Translations under genes and position numbers: made by a program
Shown: positions 1 to 7,815 of the stretch, in pieces
Position numbering within the stretch: the first letter of the stretch is position 1
Layout: each line of letters opens with the position of its first letter
The notes under the pieces: generated by a model
Told to the model about the DNA's origin: nothing
Seen by the model: only the letters and a program-made list of their open reading frames with translations
Databases searched by the model: none
Assembly (NCBI GenBank): GCA_964568365.1
Contig: CAZMQF010000037.1
Coordinates: forward strand, 1 to 18,037
Length of the DNA: 18,037 bases
DNA from: CAYLMG01 sp964568365
Lineage (GTDB): Bacteria > Planctomycetota > Phycisphaerae > Sedimentisphaerales > Anaerobacaceae
Direction: 5' to 3'

Positions 1-574
1 GCAGCGTTTCATATTCGAATTCGGTATCGCCAAAAATTTCCTCATCCTGCATAAAGGTTATTTTGGTTCCGCTTTTTTCGGTGGTACCTACTTTTTTTAC
101 CTTGCCTTTTGCGACGCCCCTTTCGCACTCGAAATGATAATGCTCATTATCCCGATAGACATCGGCTTCGAGCCATTCACTCAGTGCATTAACGACGCTT
201 ACGCCGACGCCGTGCAGGCCTCCTGCCACCTTGTAGCTTTCCTGGTCGAACTTTCCTCCCGCGTGCAGGGTTGTAAGAACCACATCAAGGGCGCTTTTGC
301 CGGCCTCTTTGTGCATTTCGACGGGTATACCACGTCCGTTATCCTCAACGGTACAGCTTCCGTCGGCATGTATGTGCACTATTATGGTATCACAATAGCC
401 TGCAAGGGCCTCGTCAATTGAATTGTCGAGCACTTCGTAGACAAGATGATGAAGGCCTCCGCTTGCCCTGTCTCCTATGTACATATCGGGTCTTTTTCTT
501 ACTGCTTCGAGGCCGCCAAGTATTTTGATCTTGCTGGCATCGTATTTATGATTCTTTATAGCAACCTGTGCCAC
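1..574 (-). CDS. gyrB: DNA gyrase subunit B, N-terminal ATPase part (3' end cut by window edge)
   Basis: GyrB is the ATPase subunit of type II topoisomerase, which introduces negative supercoils together with GyrA. About 191 residues are visible, all from the GHKL ATPase domain. EVLDNSIDEA (residues 47-56) carries the expected catalytic Glu47 and Mg-binding Asn51. DNGRG (78-82) supplies the adenine-contacting Asp78, and GGLHGVG (118-124) forms the ATP lid. The start is a GTG (574-572), preceded by AAGGAG nine bases upstream; the protein begins MAQVAIKNHKYDASKIKIL. ATG codons further in would delete the KIKxLxGLEAVRxRPxMYIGD block, so the GTG is preferred. The gene lies 53 bp downstream of the DUF721 gene on the same strand and is probably co-transcribed with dnaN. 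ParE is the alternative for such a fragment, but the replication-gene neighbourhood favours GyrB. Confidence 0.93.
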   Translation of the reverse strand, partial: MAQVAIKNHKYDASKIKILGGLEAVRKRPDMYIGDRASGGLHHLVYEVLDNSIDEALAGYCDTIIVHIHADGSCTVEDNGRGIPVEMHKEAGKSALDVVLTTLHAGGKFDQESYKVAGGLHGVGVSVVNALSEWLEADVYRDNEHYHFECERGVAKGKVKKVGTTEKSGTKITFMQDEEIFGDTEFEYETL

Positions 575-627
575 CTAAATCAGCTCCTTAACAAAAAATC
601 TAAAAGTTGCATTCTGTTTTTCCTCAT

Positions 628-960
628 CTAACTCACAACAAAATTTATTTTTTTTATCCTCGCTCTCGGGCAGCAACTTTGCAGATGTTCCAGAATCTCA
701 GGACCGCTCAACTTAAGCTCATACAGATATGAAGGAGAGTCAGCCTGCACTTTCAGGTGACCATTCGATATCTGAACTATTCTGCAGTGTCTCCTCAATT
801 CGTCAGGTAAAAGATTATCCCAGCAACCTGTTACATCAACAAAGACTCTTCTGGCCGGCTGGATGCGCTGCCGCATAAGCTGCTGTATGCTGTCGGCCAA
901 TCTGGCGGTCTCAAACGGAGCATTTCCAAAATTATTATTTTTTCTTTTACTTCTGTTCAC
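628..960 (-). CDS. dciA: DUF721 / DciA-family protein (putative replicative helicase operator)
   Basis: This is a 110-residue basic protein. After a Lys/Arg/Asn-rich start (about residues 1-12) it shows the DUF721 pattern: a tryptophan followed by LLPDELRRHCRIVQ, then a strand with G-x-L-x-V, a SPSYLYELKL segment, and a C-terminal I-x-x-I-x-F strand. DUF721 proteins of the DciA type are known to help load or operate the replicative helicase DnaB in bacteria that lack DnaC/DnaI. The start is the GTG at 960-958: the reading frame is open for about 30 codons upstream but has no other NTG codon before an in-frame TAG. The ribosome binding site is weak. It lies between dnaN and gyrB on the same strand, the usual place for this family. 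The family call is fairly secure; the helicase role is inferred from family and context. Confidence 0.8.
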   Translation of the reverse strand: MNRSKRKNNNFGNAPFETARLADSIQQLMRQRIQPARRVFVDVTGCWDNLLPDELRRHCRIVQISNGHLKVQADSPSYLYELKLSGPEILEHLQSCCPRARIKKINFVVS

Positions 961-1066
961 CTGTTTTTTCCATATAGACGTGGCAGCGTATGTCTTCTTA
1001 TTTTTATCCCTTTTATCTACAACCCAGCTTTTGAAGCGGGTCTATCGACATTCAGAAGGCCGCTGA

Positions 1067-2173
1067 CTAACCGAGATTAATAGGCATCAAAACATACAGG
1101 AAGTCCTTGCCGCATTTGATAAGGCCGGGTCTGTCAGGCTGACCCAATTCAAGGTCAAATTCCGGTTCAGGCATTATTCTTAATGCATCCATAATAAACT
1201 GAGGGTTAAATCCTATCTCAACAGGCTGGCCCTTATAACTTATCGTCATTTCGACCTGCGCGTCTCCAGTCTCCGGAGCCCTGCAAGAGAACACAAGCGA
1301 GTCTTTGTTGATGGACAGCTTCACTCCTCTCGACTCCTCGCTTGTAAGCAGAGCCGACCTTCTGACCGCGCTGAGCACCGCCTCAGTCGGCAGGGTTAAC
1401 TTTTTATCGTAATCAGCCGGTATTATATCCTCATATTTCGGGAACGTGCCCTCAACAAGGTTCGAGCTTATAATAACATTTGAGCAGCTCAGCAGAATAA
1501 GGTTATCAACCAATCTTACAGAAACAATGTCTTTGTCAGTACCACTAATTTTACCCAGCAGAGACAGCGTCTTCGATGGCACTATTATCTTTGCGGTTTC
1601 CATCTTCTTCGACGGCGTAGAGGCAAGGCTCACTCTGCTCCATGCCAGTCTTCGCCCGTCGGTCGCGATCATCGACATCTTTTTGCCCTTTACCTCCCAG
1701 AGCACGCCATTTAATGCATAACGTGTGCTCTCCTTGGCGGTTGCGAAAAGGCAATGCTCTATGACGGTCTGCAGGTTTTGCAGGCCAACTTCAATATCAG
1801 GCTCTCCGTCGAAGTCAGGAACCTTAGGGTATTGAGCTGAATCCTGGCCAAAGATAGTAAAATGGCTGTCAGAGCCCGTTATCTTACAGGTTCCTTCCTT
1901 GGCCTCAAGGGCCAATACCTCATCACTACTTTCTCTTACGACAGATGCCAGCTTGTCAGCCGGCACGACGATGTCGCCGCTTTGCTCAACCTGTACCTCC
2001 GGAACGAGATAGTTTATACCAATCTCAAGGTCTGTAGCTCGTATGTGGACCTCTTTCTCGTCAGCAGTAATCAAAACGCAGCGCAGGATAGGTTTAGGCG
2101 TGCGACTCGGCACAACCGAAGTTAAAAGGCCAAGAGCCTCGGCAAACGCCGCTCTGTTAAAATTTAGCTTCAT
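1067..2173 (-). CDS. dnaN: DNA polymerase III beta subunit (sliding clamp)
   Basis: DnaN is the ring-shaped processivity clamp that tethers DNA polymerase III and other repair or replication enzymes to DNA. The 368-residue product matches the usual length (366 in E. coli). It has the three-fold clamp architecture: an N-terminal MKLNFNRAAFAEALGLL with VPSRTPKPIL, a central YALNGVLWEVKGKKMSMIATDGRRLAW block (about residues 153-180) typical of domain 2, and a C-terminal YVLMPINLG that corresponds to the conserved MPMRL end. ATG at 2173-2171 follows GGAG with 7-nt spacing. It heads the dnaN-dciA-gyrB cluster. dnaA is not adjacent: the upstream neighbour is a divergent MarR gene. Weak promoter-like sequences occur 15-60 bp upstream, but none is convincing. 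Confidence 0.97.
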   Translation of the reverse strand: MKLNFNRAAFAEALGLLTSVVPSRTPKPILRCVLITADEKEVHIRATDLEIGINYLVPEVQVEQSGDIVVPADKLASVVRESSDEVLALEAKEGTCKITGSDSHFTIFGQDSAQYPKVPDFDGEPDIEVGLQNLQTVIEHCLFATAKESTRYALNGVLWEVKGKKMSMIATDGRRLAWSRVSLASTPSKKMETAKIIVPSKTLSLLGKISGTDKDIVSVRLVDNLILLSCSNVIISSNLVEGTFPKYEDIIPADYDKKLTLPTEAVLSAVRRSALLTSEESRGVKLSINKDSLVFSCRAPETGDAQVEMTISYKGQPVEIGFNPQFIMDALRIMPEPEFDLELGQPDRPGLIKCGKDFLYVLMPINLG

Positions 2174-2467
2174 AATTCATCTCCAAAAAGATATAGTAGT
2201 TTACATAAGAATTCTGCAATCTACAACTCTTTTTCGCAAAAAAATTGTTGTTTGAAATGCCGGAACGACTGTTTTAAGGGGGATTTTAAGCTGGTTGATA
2301 AAGATAGATATAATAGTTTAAAGTAATAGTAATAGTATTCATATGCGTCTGTGGGATTGTTAGAATAAGCAAGCTTTGTGCTTAAGAGGTTTGATATGCT
2401 GGACTTATGTGAACTTCGCGTCTTTTTACAATGTGGATTTCCTTTTAGCTGGTTTGTTGTTTTTCTC

Positions 2468-2529
2468 TGGTTTTAACAGGATTAGACAACTGGTTATCAA
2501 TGGAGCGAGACTAAGGATGGTTTTAACAG
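2468..2529. repeat. 12-bp exact direct repeat, copies 50 bp apart
   Basis: TGGTTTTAACAG occurs at 2468-2479 and again at 2518-2529. The interval between copies contains AACTGGTTA (2488-2496), which resembles the box overlapping the MarR gene's transcription start. Function is unknown. It could be a protein-binding array upstream of the regulator or of dnaN, or chance in AT-rich sequence. Confidence 0.5.
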
Positions 2530-2610
2530 AGTTGCTAACAGGCAAATCAAATTTTCATAAGGGTCAATTTTAGGAGCTAAAAAAAATTATATTTTTCTAA
2601 AAAATAGCGC

Positions 2611-2656
2611 TTGACAAATTAGTTCGCTCATATATGGTTTACATGTTAACCAGTTA
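2611..2656 (+). promoter_or_regulatory. Promoter of the MarR gene with overlapping palindromic box
   Basis: A perfect -35 TTGACA (2611-2616) is followed after 16 bp by TATGGT (2633-2638), placing the start of transcription near 2645. The semi-palindrome TAACCAGTTA (2647-2656; 4-bp arms, 2-bp spacer) sits right at that position, where a bound repressor would block transcription. Autorepression through such a site is common for MarR proteins, but binding here is inference. Confidence 0.55.
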
Positions 2657-2676
2657 TCTTTATTGCGAGGTTTTTT

Positions 2677-3150
2677 ATGACACTCAACCAGGAATTAGGC
2701 CTGCGTAGGGGTATAAAGGTCCTGGAGCACGAGGCATTGCTCAATATTTACTACACAGCCTCCTGTTTTAGAAAAAAGGCAACGGAATTTTTCAAGCAGT
2801 TTAGCCTGACGGATGTTCAGTTCAACGTTATGATGCTTCTGGCGCACCAGTCGGGTACTGAAGGCGGCCTGAGCCAGACCCAGCTCAGTGATATGATGCT
2901 CGTTAACCGTGCTAACATCACCTCGCTTATAGACAGGATGGAAAAGGCAAAGCTGGTCGTTCGCACAGATGCGGAGACTGACAGGAGAAGCAATATTATC
3001 AAGATGACAGCTCGAGGCAGAAGGCTGTTCACTACCGTTGAACCGATGTATGCCAAGCAGGTGAAGGAGATTATGTCGCGTATAGGAGTAACGGAGCAGA
3101 AAAGGCTCATCTCATCGCTTGAAAAAGTACGAGGAAGACTTACCATTTAA
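2677..3150 (+). CDS. MarR-family transcriptional regulator
   Basis: This is a 157-residue winged helix-turn-helix regulator of the MarR/SlyA type, a dimeric DNA-binding protein that usually represses and responds to small ligands or oxidants. The N-terminal helices (about 15-60) match the dimerisation part. LSQTQLSDMMLVNRANITSLIDRMEKAKLV (about 65-94) is the helix-turn-helix, and DRRS (102-105) with KMTARG (109-114) forms the wing and the following helix. ATG at 2677 is preceded by GCGAGG, a modest ribosome binding site. One cysteine (Cys30) lies in the N-terminal region; a redox role is not shown. The gene is followed 201 bp later by the giant activase in the same direction, and candidate operator boxes occur before both genes. 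The ligand cannot be deduced. Confidence 0.9.
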   Translation: MTLNQELGLRRGIKVLEHEALLNIYYTASCFRKKATEFFKQFSLTDVQFNVMMLLAHQSGTEGGLSQTQLSDMMLVNRANITSLIDRMEKAKLVVRTDAETDRRSNIIKMTARGRRLFTTVEPMYAKQVKEIMSRIGVTEQKRLISSLEKVRGRLTI

Positions 3151-3280
3151 TTCCTTTGAACTGAGAGGATCGAGGGGTTTTTATTTTTGGATAATGGTTT
3201 ATGTATGAATCATATATATACTAACTAAAAATTTGTATTCAGATTAATCAAAAGAAAAGAGAGTCACTGATATGATTTAA

Positions 3281-3322
3281 AAAACCGGTTTTACTTGCAG
3301 TCCGGAGTCTTATTTTTATAAT
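3281..3322 (+). promoter_or_regulatory. Promoter of the giant activase gene with upstream perfect palindrome
   Basis: TTGCAG (3295-3300) and TATAAT (3317-3322) are separated by 16 bp, a good sigma70-type promoter giving a leader of about 23 nt. Directly upstream is the perfect 12-bp palindrome AAAACCGGTTTT (3281-3292). Its core AACCGGTT differs by one base from AACCAGTT in the MarR promoter. The ribosome binding site GAGG (3343-3346) sits 5 nt before ATG 3352. Confidence 0.6.
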
Positions 3323-3351
3323 ATAGCACTGTTTTTTTCAATGAGGTTCTT

Positions 3352-6300
3352 ATGGATGAGCAGTTGAATTCGCGCAGGTTTTCGGCAGTAAGAGGTGAGA
3401 AGAGAATCACCGAGGCTCTTCGCAGCGGATGCAAATTTTATGTCGGTGTTGATATTGGCTCGACGAGCAGCGATGTGGTTATTCTCGACGAGGCAGGAGC
3501 GGTAGTCTTCGACGACTATCGGCGTACAATGGGACGGCCGATAGAGACGGTGCGGGACCAATTAGCGTTGGTTTTTGAGCGGAAAGGGTCGTCTGATGTT
3601 GTGCTTTGGGCAGCGACGGGTACTGCGGGCAGATTTTTCGCTTCTTTGGCGGGCATACCGTTTGTCAACGAGGTCCCTGCGCAGGCTGTGGCCATAGGCA
3701 GGTTGTATCCGGACTTTGAGCAGGCGACTATAATTGAGATGGGCGGTCAGGACAGCAAGCTGATTTTTCTAATCAGGCAGGACGGCAGGAGCAGGGTTCG
3801 CGATTTTGCTCTGAATACGGTTTGTGCTGCGGGGACAGGTTCATTTCTTGACCAGCAGGCCCAGCGGCTTGGGATAGATATCGAAGGAGAGTTTGGCGAG
3901 CTTGCATTGCAGAGCAGGACAGTACCTCGTATGGCAGGCCGCTGCTCTGTTTTTGCAAAGAGTGATATGATACACCTGCAGCAGCAGGCAACGCCGAACT
4001 GTGACATTGTTGCCGGTCTTTGTCTTGCTCTGGCAAGGAATCTTAAAAGCAATCTCGGCTGCGGCAGGGAGTTTTTAAAGCCGATAGTTTTTACCGGCGG
4101 AGTAGCGGCTAATATTGGTGTGGTCAGGGCTTTAGAGAATGTTTTTGAGCTTGGGAAAGGTGAGCTTGTTGTGCCGGAGAAGCATTTTTTCACGGGTGCG
4201 ATAGGAGCTGTTCTGGTGGCAAAGGGGCGTGAAAGAGCGAAAAGTGACGGCAAGCTCGAGCTTGGAGTAATCGATGATTACCTTAACAAGCGCGGCACTG
4301 CTTTGAAGCAGGCACCGCGCCGGCCGAAACTACAGATGCCGAAATTACCACCTCCTGTGAGCAGGGTTTATGAGAATCTGCTTGAAGAGGCGGATAAGGC
4401 GATAGATGCATACCTCGGTGTTGATGTCGGCTCGATAAGCACCAACGTAGCTGTCATAGACGAGAAAAAGAGGGTTCTGGCGAAGGCATATTTGATGACC
4501 GCGGGAAAGCCCTTAGAGGCGGTACGTCAGGGTCTTGATATTGTGGGCAAAAAAGTTGTTGGTAAAGTGAATATCCTTGGAGCGGCTACAACCGGCTCGG
4601 GAAGGTATCTGACCGGAGATTTTATTGGGGCTGATATCGTTATCAACGAGATTACAGCGCAGGCAGCCGGGACGGCTATCGTCAATCCGAAGGTTGATAC
4701 GATATTTGAGATTGGCGGCCAGGACAGCAAGTATATATCTCTCGAGAATGGTGTAGTTGTTGATTTTGAGATGAATCATGCCTGTGCAGCGGGGACGGGC
4801 TCTTTTCTTGAGGAGCAGGCACAGCGGCTTGATATAAATATTGAAGAGGAGTTTGCTGAGAGAGCATTTGCGAGTGACGGGCCGATAAAGCTCGGCGAGC
4901 GCTGCACGGTCTTTATGGAATCGGATTTACTCAGTTATCAGCAGCAGGGGGCTTGCACGGAGGATTTGGTTGCGGGATTGAGCTATTCGATAGTTGCTAA
5001 TTATCTTAACAGGGTCGTCGGCAGGCGCAGGGTCGGTGAAAATATTTGTTTTCAGGGTGGTACGGCGTTTAATAAGGCAGTGTGGTCTGCTTTTGAGCAG
5101 GTGACGGGGAAGCCGATTATGGTGCCGGACCATCACGAGGTTACCGGTGCGATAGGGGCAGCTGCTATAGCGGCTGAGTATATGAAAAACAAAGGCGGCC
5201 GGCAGAGTAAATTCAGGGGATTTGAAAGTCTCGTTCATATTGAGTATAGCGTTGACTCTTTTACCTGCGAGCACTGCCCCAACGCCTGTGAAATCAAGAA
5301 GGTTCAGCTGCTAGGCTCGGAGCCTTTGTATTATGGTTCACGTTGTGACAGGTACAATATTAAGAGAAAAGAGGCGTCTGCTGTAGAGTTGGGAGCGTTT
5401 GAATATCGTACACAAAAGATGTTTGAATTTGCCGGTTTAAGCAGCAGGCCTTTTGAGAGCCGGGCTTTGCCGGGCGATAAAAAGACGGTCGGTATTCCGA
5501 TGGCGTTGATAGGTGTGCAGCTTTTGCCGATGTTCAGCCGATTTTTCAAGGCGCTTGGTTTTGAGGTAGTGCATTCCGGAAAGACAAATAAGAGGATAAT
5601 CCGCAAGGGTATTGAGACCGTTACAGCGCAGATGTGCTATCCGGTCAAGGTTGCATACGGTCACATACTGGAGCTTATTGAGAAGGGAGTTGACTATATT
5701 TTTCTGCCGAGCATTGTGTCGATGACGGCCAATTTTCCTGAAAACAAGCATAACCAGTTATGTCCCTATGTTCAGACGCTTTGTTATCAGATACAGACAG
5801 CTTTTGCGGACAGGCTCGGTAAGGTTGAGGTATTGACAGTGCCGCTTCGGCTGGGTGAGGGGGATAAGCTGCTTTACAAAACTTTCGGGCAGCTTGGTAC
5901 GAAGCTCGGTGTTTCGGGCCGAGCGGTCAGGCGGGCTGTTGATGAGGCAGTTGTGGCACAGTCGAATTTTGAGCAGGCACTGAGGGACAAGGGAGCGGAG
6001 ATTCTGGAGAATCTGAAGCCGGGCGAAAGGCTTTTTGTTCTGGTTTCAAGGCCGTATAACGGCTGTGATGAAGGTGTGAATTTTGAGCTGCCGAAGAAGC
6101 TGGCTGAGCTTGGTGTGAAGGTGATTCCGATGGAGATGCTTGACTTGTCAAAGGCAAAGCTCAGTGATGAATATCTTCATCGTTCAGTTTACTGGGTATA
6201 TGGTCAGAGGATTTTGCGGGCTGCGGAGATAATAAAGAATGATGAGCGGCTGTTTTCTATATATCTGTCGAATTTTAGCTGCGGGCCGGATTCATTTTTG

Positions 6301-7722
6301 ATGACGTTTTTCAGGGACATAATGTTACCGAAGCCGGGTTTGCAGCTTGAGCTTGATGAGCATTCTGCGGATGCGGGAGTTATTACGCGCCTTGAGGCGT
6401 TTTTAGAGAGCTTAAAGCATTATAGTACTGAGAGAGTAACACAGAGACGTGATTTGATACGGAAGCGCGAGGCTGATATTCCGGAAGGAAGGAAATGGTA
6501 CGTTCCATATATGGGAGACAGCTCTTATGGTCTTGCAGCGGCTTTGAGGGCGTATGGTCAGCCGGCTGAGGTTATGCCGCTGGCGGATGAGGAGGCTTTG
6601 ATTGATGGACGAAGCTATACTTCGGGTAAGGAGTGTCTTCCCTGCGCGATTACTACCGGTGATATGCTTAAGGTGGTAAAGTCGAAAGGATTTGAGGCGA
6701 AGAAAACGGCTTTCTTTATGCCGAGCGCCTACGGGCCCTGCAGGTTCGGGATGTATAACTGTCTGCACAGGCAGGTTTTAAGATATATTGATTGCGAGGA
6801 TGCGGCTGTTATAGCGCCGAATCAGGACAGCAGCTTTTATTCTGAGTTTGCAAAGATTGCAGGAGTTAAGAGCGCTACAAGATTCAGTAAGGATTTGTGG
6901 ATTTCGGTTGTCGGTCTTGATTTGCTCAGGAAGCTGATTTTAAGGCTGCGGCCGTTTGCTGTTGATTCAGAGGAGGCGGAACGGCTTTACCGGGACTGTA
7001 TGCGGCGATGGGTGGAAGCTGTCGAGCGGAGAAGCAGCCTGTCTGAGCTGCGGGCTCTGTTGGGTGTTTTCGCAGAAGATTTTTCTTCACTTGAGCTTGA
7101 CCGGACGGCTGCAAAGCCGCGAGTCGGGATAGTCGGCGAGATTTATGTTCGCAGTCATCCGTTTGCGAATGATAATGTGATAGGCCGGCTGGAGGCGCTT
7201 GGTGCAGTCTGTGAATTGGCATCACTTGCGGAGTGGATTTATTATACGAATTTTACTCGTGCCCGGATGGCCAGGCGCAGGGGACAGTTGAAAAATTTGC
7301 TTACCAATGTAATTCAGAACTTTTTTCAGCGGAAAATAGAGAAGTCGCTTGCCAGGCCTTTAGAGAAAAGATTTGGTCCGCTGGCTGAGGAGCCGGTTGA
7401 GAAGACCCTTGAGATGGCCAGCCCCTATATCCATAATACGTTCGAAGGCGAAGCGATACTAAGCGTGGGCAAAACAGTTGAGTATTATCATCAGGGCGTC
7501 GGCGGTGTTGTTAACGTTATGCCGTTTACCTGTATGCCCTCGACGATAGTAAGCACGCAGACCAGACGTATCAGTGCCGATTGTGATGGTATGCCGATTT
7601 TGAATCTGAGCTTCGACGGCCAGGAGGATTCGACGCTGACTACGAGGCTGGAAGCATTTGTTGAGCAGGTTCGTCAGCGGCGCAGCTGCAATGTGAGCGT
7701 TGCTGAGCTTACGGCTGTATAA
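3352..7722 (+). CDS. Giant 2-hydroxyacyl-CoA dehydratase activase fusion (two activase domains + DUF2229-like + HgdB-like)
   Basis: This 1456-residue protein is built like a complete ATP-driven electron-transfer system in one chain. Two BcrAD/BadFG-type ATPase modules come first. Module 1 has VDIGSTSSD (33-41), GGQDSK (131-136), CAAGTGSF with Cys158, and RCSVF with Cys198. Module 2 has VDVGSIST (from Asp358), GGQDSK (455-460), Cys478 and Cys518. In HgdC-type activases the two equivalent cysteines of a dimer hold one [4Fe-4S] cluster, so both modules look competent. A four-cysteine cluster follows (Cys639, 642, 646, 665), then a DUF2229-like module from about 713 (Cys762), then an HgdB-like region (about 895-1445) with Cys905, 977, 1095, 1098, 1130, 1137 and 1394 as possible cluster ligands. 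Known relatives reduce very unreactive substrates using ATP-driven low-potential electrons; large fusions like this have no firmly assigned substrate. No CoA-transferase or catabolic partner gene is adjacent. Confidence 0.88.
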   Translation: MDEQLNSRRFSAVRGEKRITEALRSGCKFYVGVDIGSTSSDVVILDEAGAVVFDDYRRTMGRPIETVRDQLALVFERKGSSDVVLWAATGTAGRFFASLAGIPFVNEVPAQAVAIGRLYPDFEQATIIEMGGQDSKLIFLIRQDGRSRVRDFALNTVCAAGTGSFLDQQAQRLGIDIEGEFGELALQSRTVPRMAGRCSVFAKSDMIHLQQQATPNCDIVAGLCLALARNLKSNLGCGREFLKPIVFTGGVAANIGVVRALENVFELGKGELVVPEKHFFTGAIGAVLVAKGRERAKSDGKLELGVIDDYLNKRGTALKQAPRRPKLQMPKLPPPVSRVYENLLEEADKAIDAYLGVDVGSISTNVAVIDEKKRVLAKAYLMTAGKPLEAVRQGLDIVGKKVVGKVNILGAATTGSGRYLTGDFIGADIVINEITAQAAGTAIVNPKVDTIFEIGGQDSKYISLENGVVVDFEMNHACAAGTGSFLEEQAQRLDINIEEEFAERAFASDGPIKLGERCTVFMESDLLSYQQQGACTEDLVAGLSYSIVANYLNRVVGRRRVGENICFQGGTAFNKAVWSAFEQVTGKPIMVPDHHEVTGAIGAAAIAAEYMKNKGGRQSKFRGFESLVHIEYSVDSFTCEHCPNACEIKKVQLLGSEPLYYGSRCDRYNIKRKEASAVELGAFEYRTQKMFEFAGLSSRPFESRALPGDKKTVGIPMALIGVQLLPMFSRFFKALGFEVVHSGKTNKRIIRKGIETVTAQMCYPVKVAYGHILELIEKGVDYIFLPSIVSMTANFPENKHNQLCPYVQTLCYQIQTAFADRLGKVEVLTVPLRLGEGDKLLYKTFGQLGTKLGVSGRAVRRAVDEAVVAQSNFEQALRDKGAEILENLKPGERLFVLVSRPYNGCDEGVNFELPKKLAELGVKVIPMEMLDLSKAKLSDEYLHRSVYWVYGQRILRAAEIIKNDERLFSIYLSNFSCGPDSFLMTFFRDIMLPKPGLQLELDEHSADAGVITRLEAFLESLKHYSTERVTQRRDLIRKREADIPEGRKWYVPYMGDSSYGLAAALRAYGQPAEVMPLADEEALIDGRSYTSGKECLPCAITTGDMLKVVKSKGFEAKKTAFFMPSAYGPCRFGMYNCLHRQVLRYIDCEDAAVIAPNQDSSFYSEFAKIAGVKSATRFSKDLWISVVGLDLLRKLILRLRPFAVDSEEAERLYRDCMRRWVEAVERRSSLSELRALLGVFAEDFSSLELDRTAAKPRVGIVGEIYVRSHPFANDNVIGRLEALGAVCELASLAEWIYYTNFTRARMARRRGQLKNLLTNVIQNFFQRKIEKSLARPLEKRFGPLAEEPVEKTLEMASPYIHNTFEGEAILSVGKTVEYYHQGVGGVVNVMPFTCMPSTIVSTQTRRISADCDGMPILNLSFDGQEDSTLTTRLEAFVEQVRQRRSCNVSVAELTAV

Positions 7723-7763
7723 TAAGGATAATAGTTTTCGGGAGCGGGGGCGGTCGATTTTTT

Positions 7764-7793
7764 TCGACAATTTCCTTATGATTATCGTATAAT
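7764..7793 (+). promoter_or_regulatory. Promoter of the RNase P RNA gene
   Basis: TCGACA (7764-7769), one mismatch from TTGACA, and a perfect TATAAT (7788-7793) are separated by 18 bp. Transcription would begin near 7800, about 16 nt before the first base of the P1 helix. A small 5-bp hairpin (GTCGA 7753-7757 / TCGAC 7764-7768, T6 loop) overlaps the -35. It lacks a following T tract, so it is not called as a terminator for the upstream gene. Confidence 0.6.
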
Positions 7794-7815
7794 ATTATAT
7801 AGCTCTATGATAATT

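Larger units (their letters stand above)
2174..2676. other. 503-bp AT-rich intergenic region between divergent dnaN and the MarR gene
   Basis: No credible gene lies here; the short open frames lack family features and codon bias. It should contain the minus-strand dnaN promoter and does contain the plus-strand MarR promoter (separate entry). An exact 12-bp direct repeat TGGTTTTAACAG occurs at 2468-2479 and 2518-2529. AACTGGTTA at 2488-2496 is the reverse complement of TAACCAGTT at 2647-2655. Being next to dnaN it was examined as a replication origin. Only a few TTATCnnnn matches that diverge from the DnaA-box consensus TTATCCACA were found, so no origin is called. Confidence 0.6.

Noticed and set aside
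2376..2573. 65-codon plus-strand open frame in the dnaN-MarR spacer
   Set aside because: Phe/Leu-rich composition as expected from AT-rich random sequence, no ribosome binding site, no recognisable motif, and it overlaps the direct repeats.
2174..2676. Possible chromosomal replication origin next to dnaN
   Set aside because: Only scattered TTATCnnnn sequences with two or more mismatches to the DnaA box were found, with no cluster, no adjacent dnaA and no clear unwinding element beyond general AT-richness.
7753..7768. Terminator hairpin after the giant activase gene
   Set aside because: Only a 5-bp stem; the T run is in the loop, not downstream, and the stem overlaps the rnpB -35.
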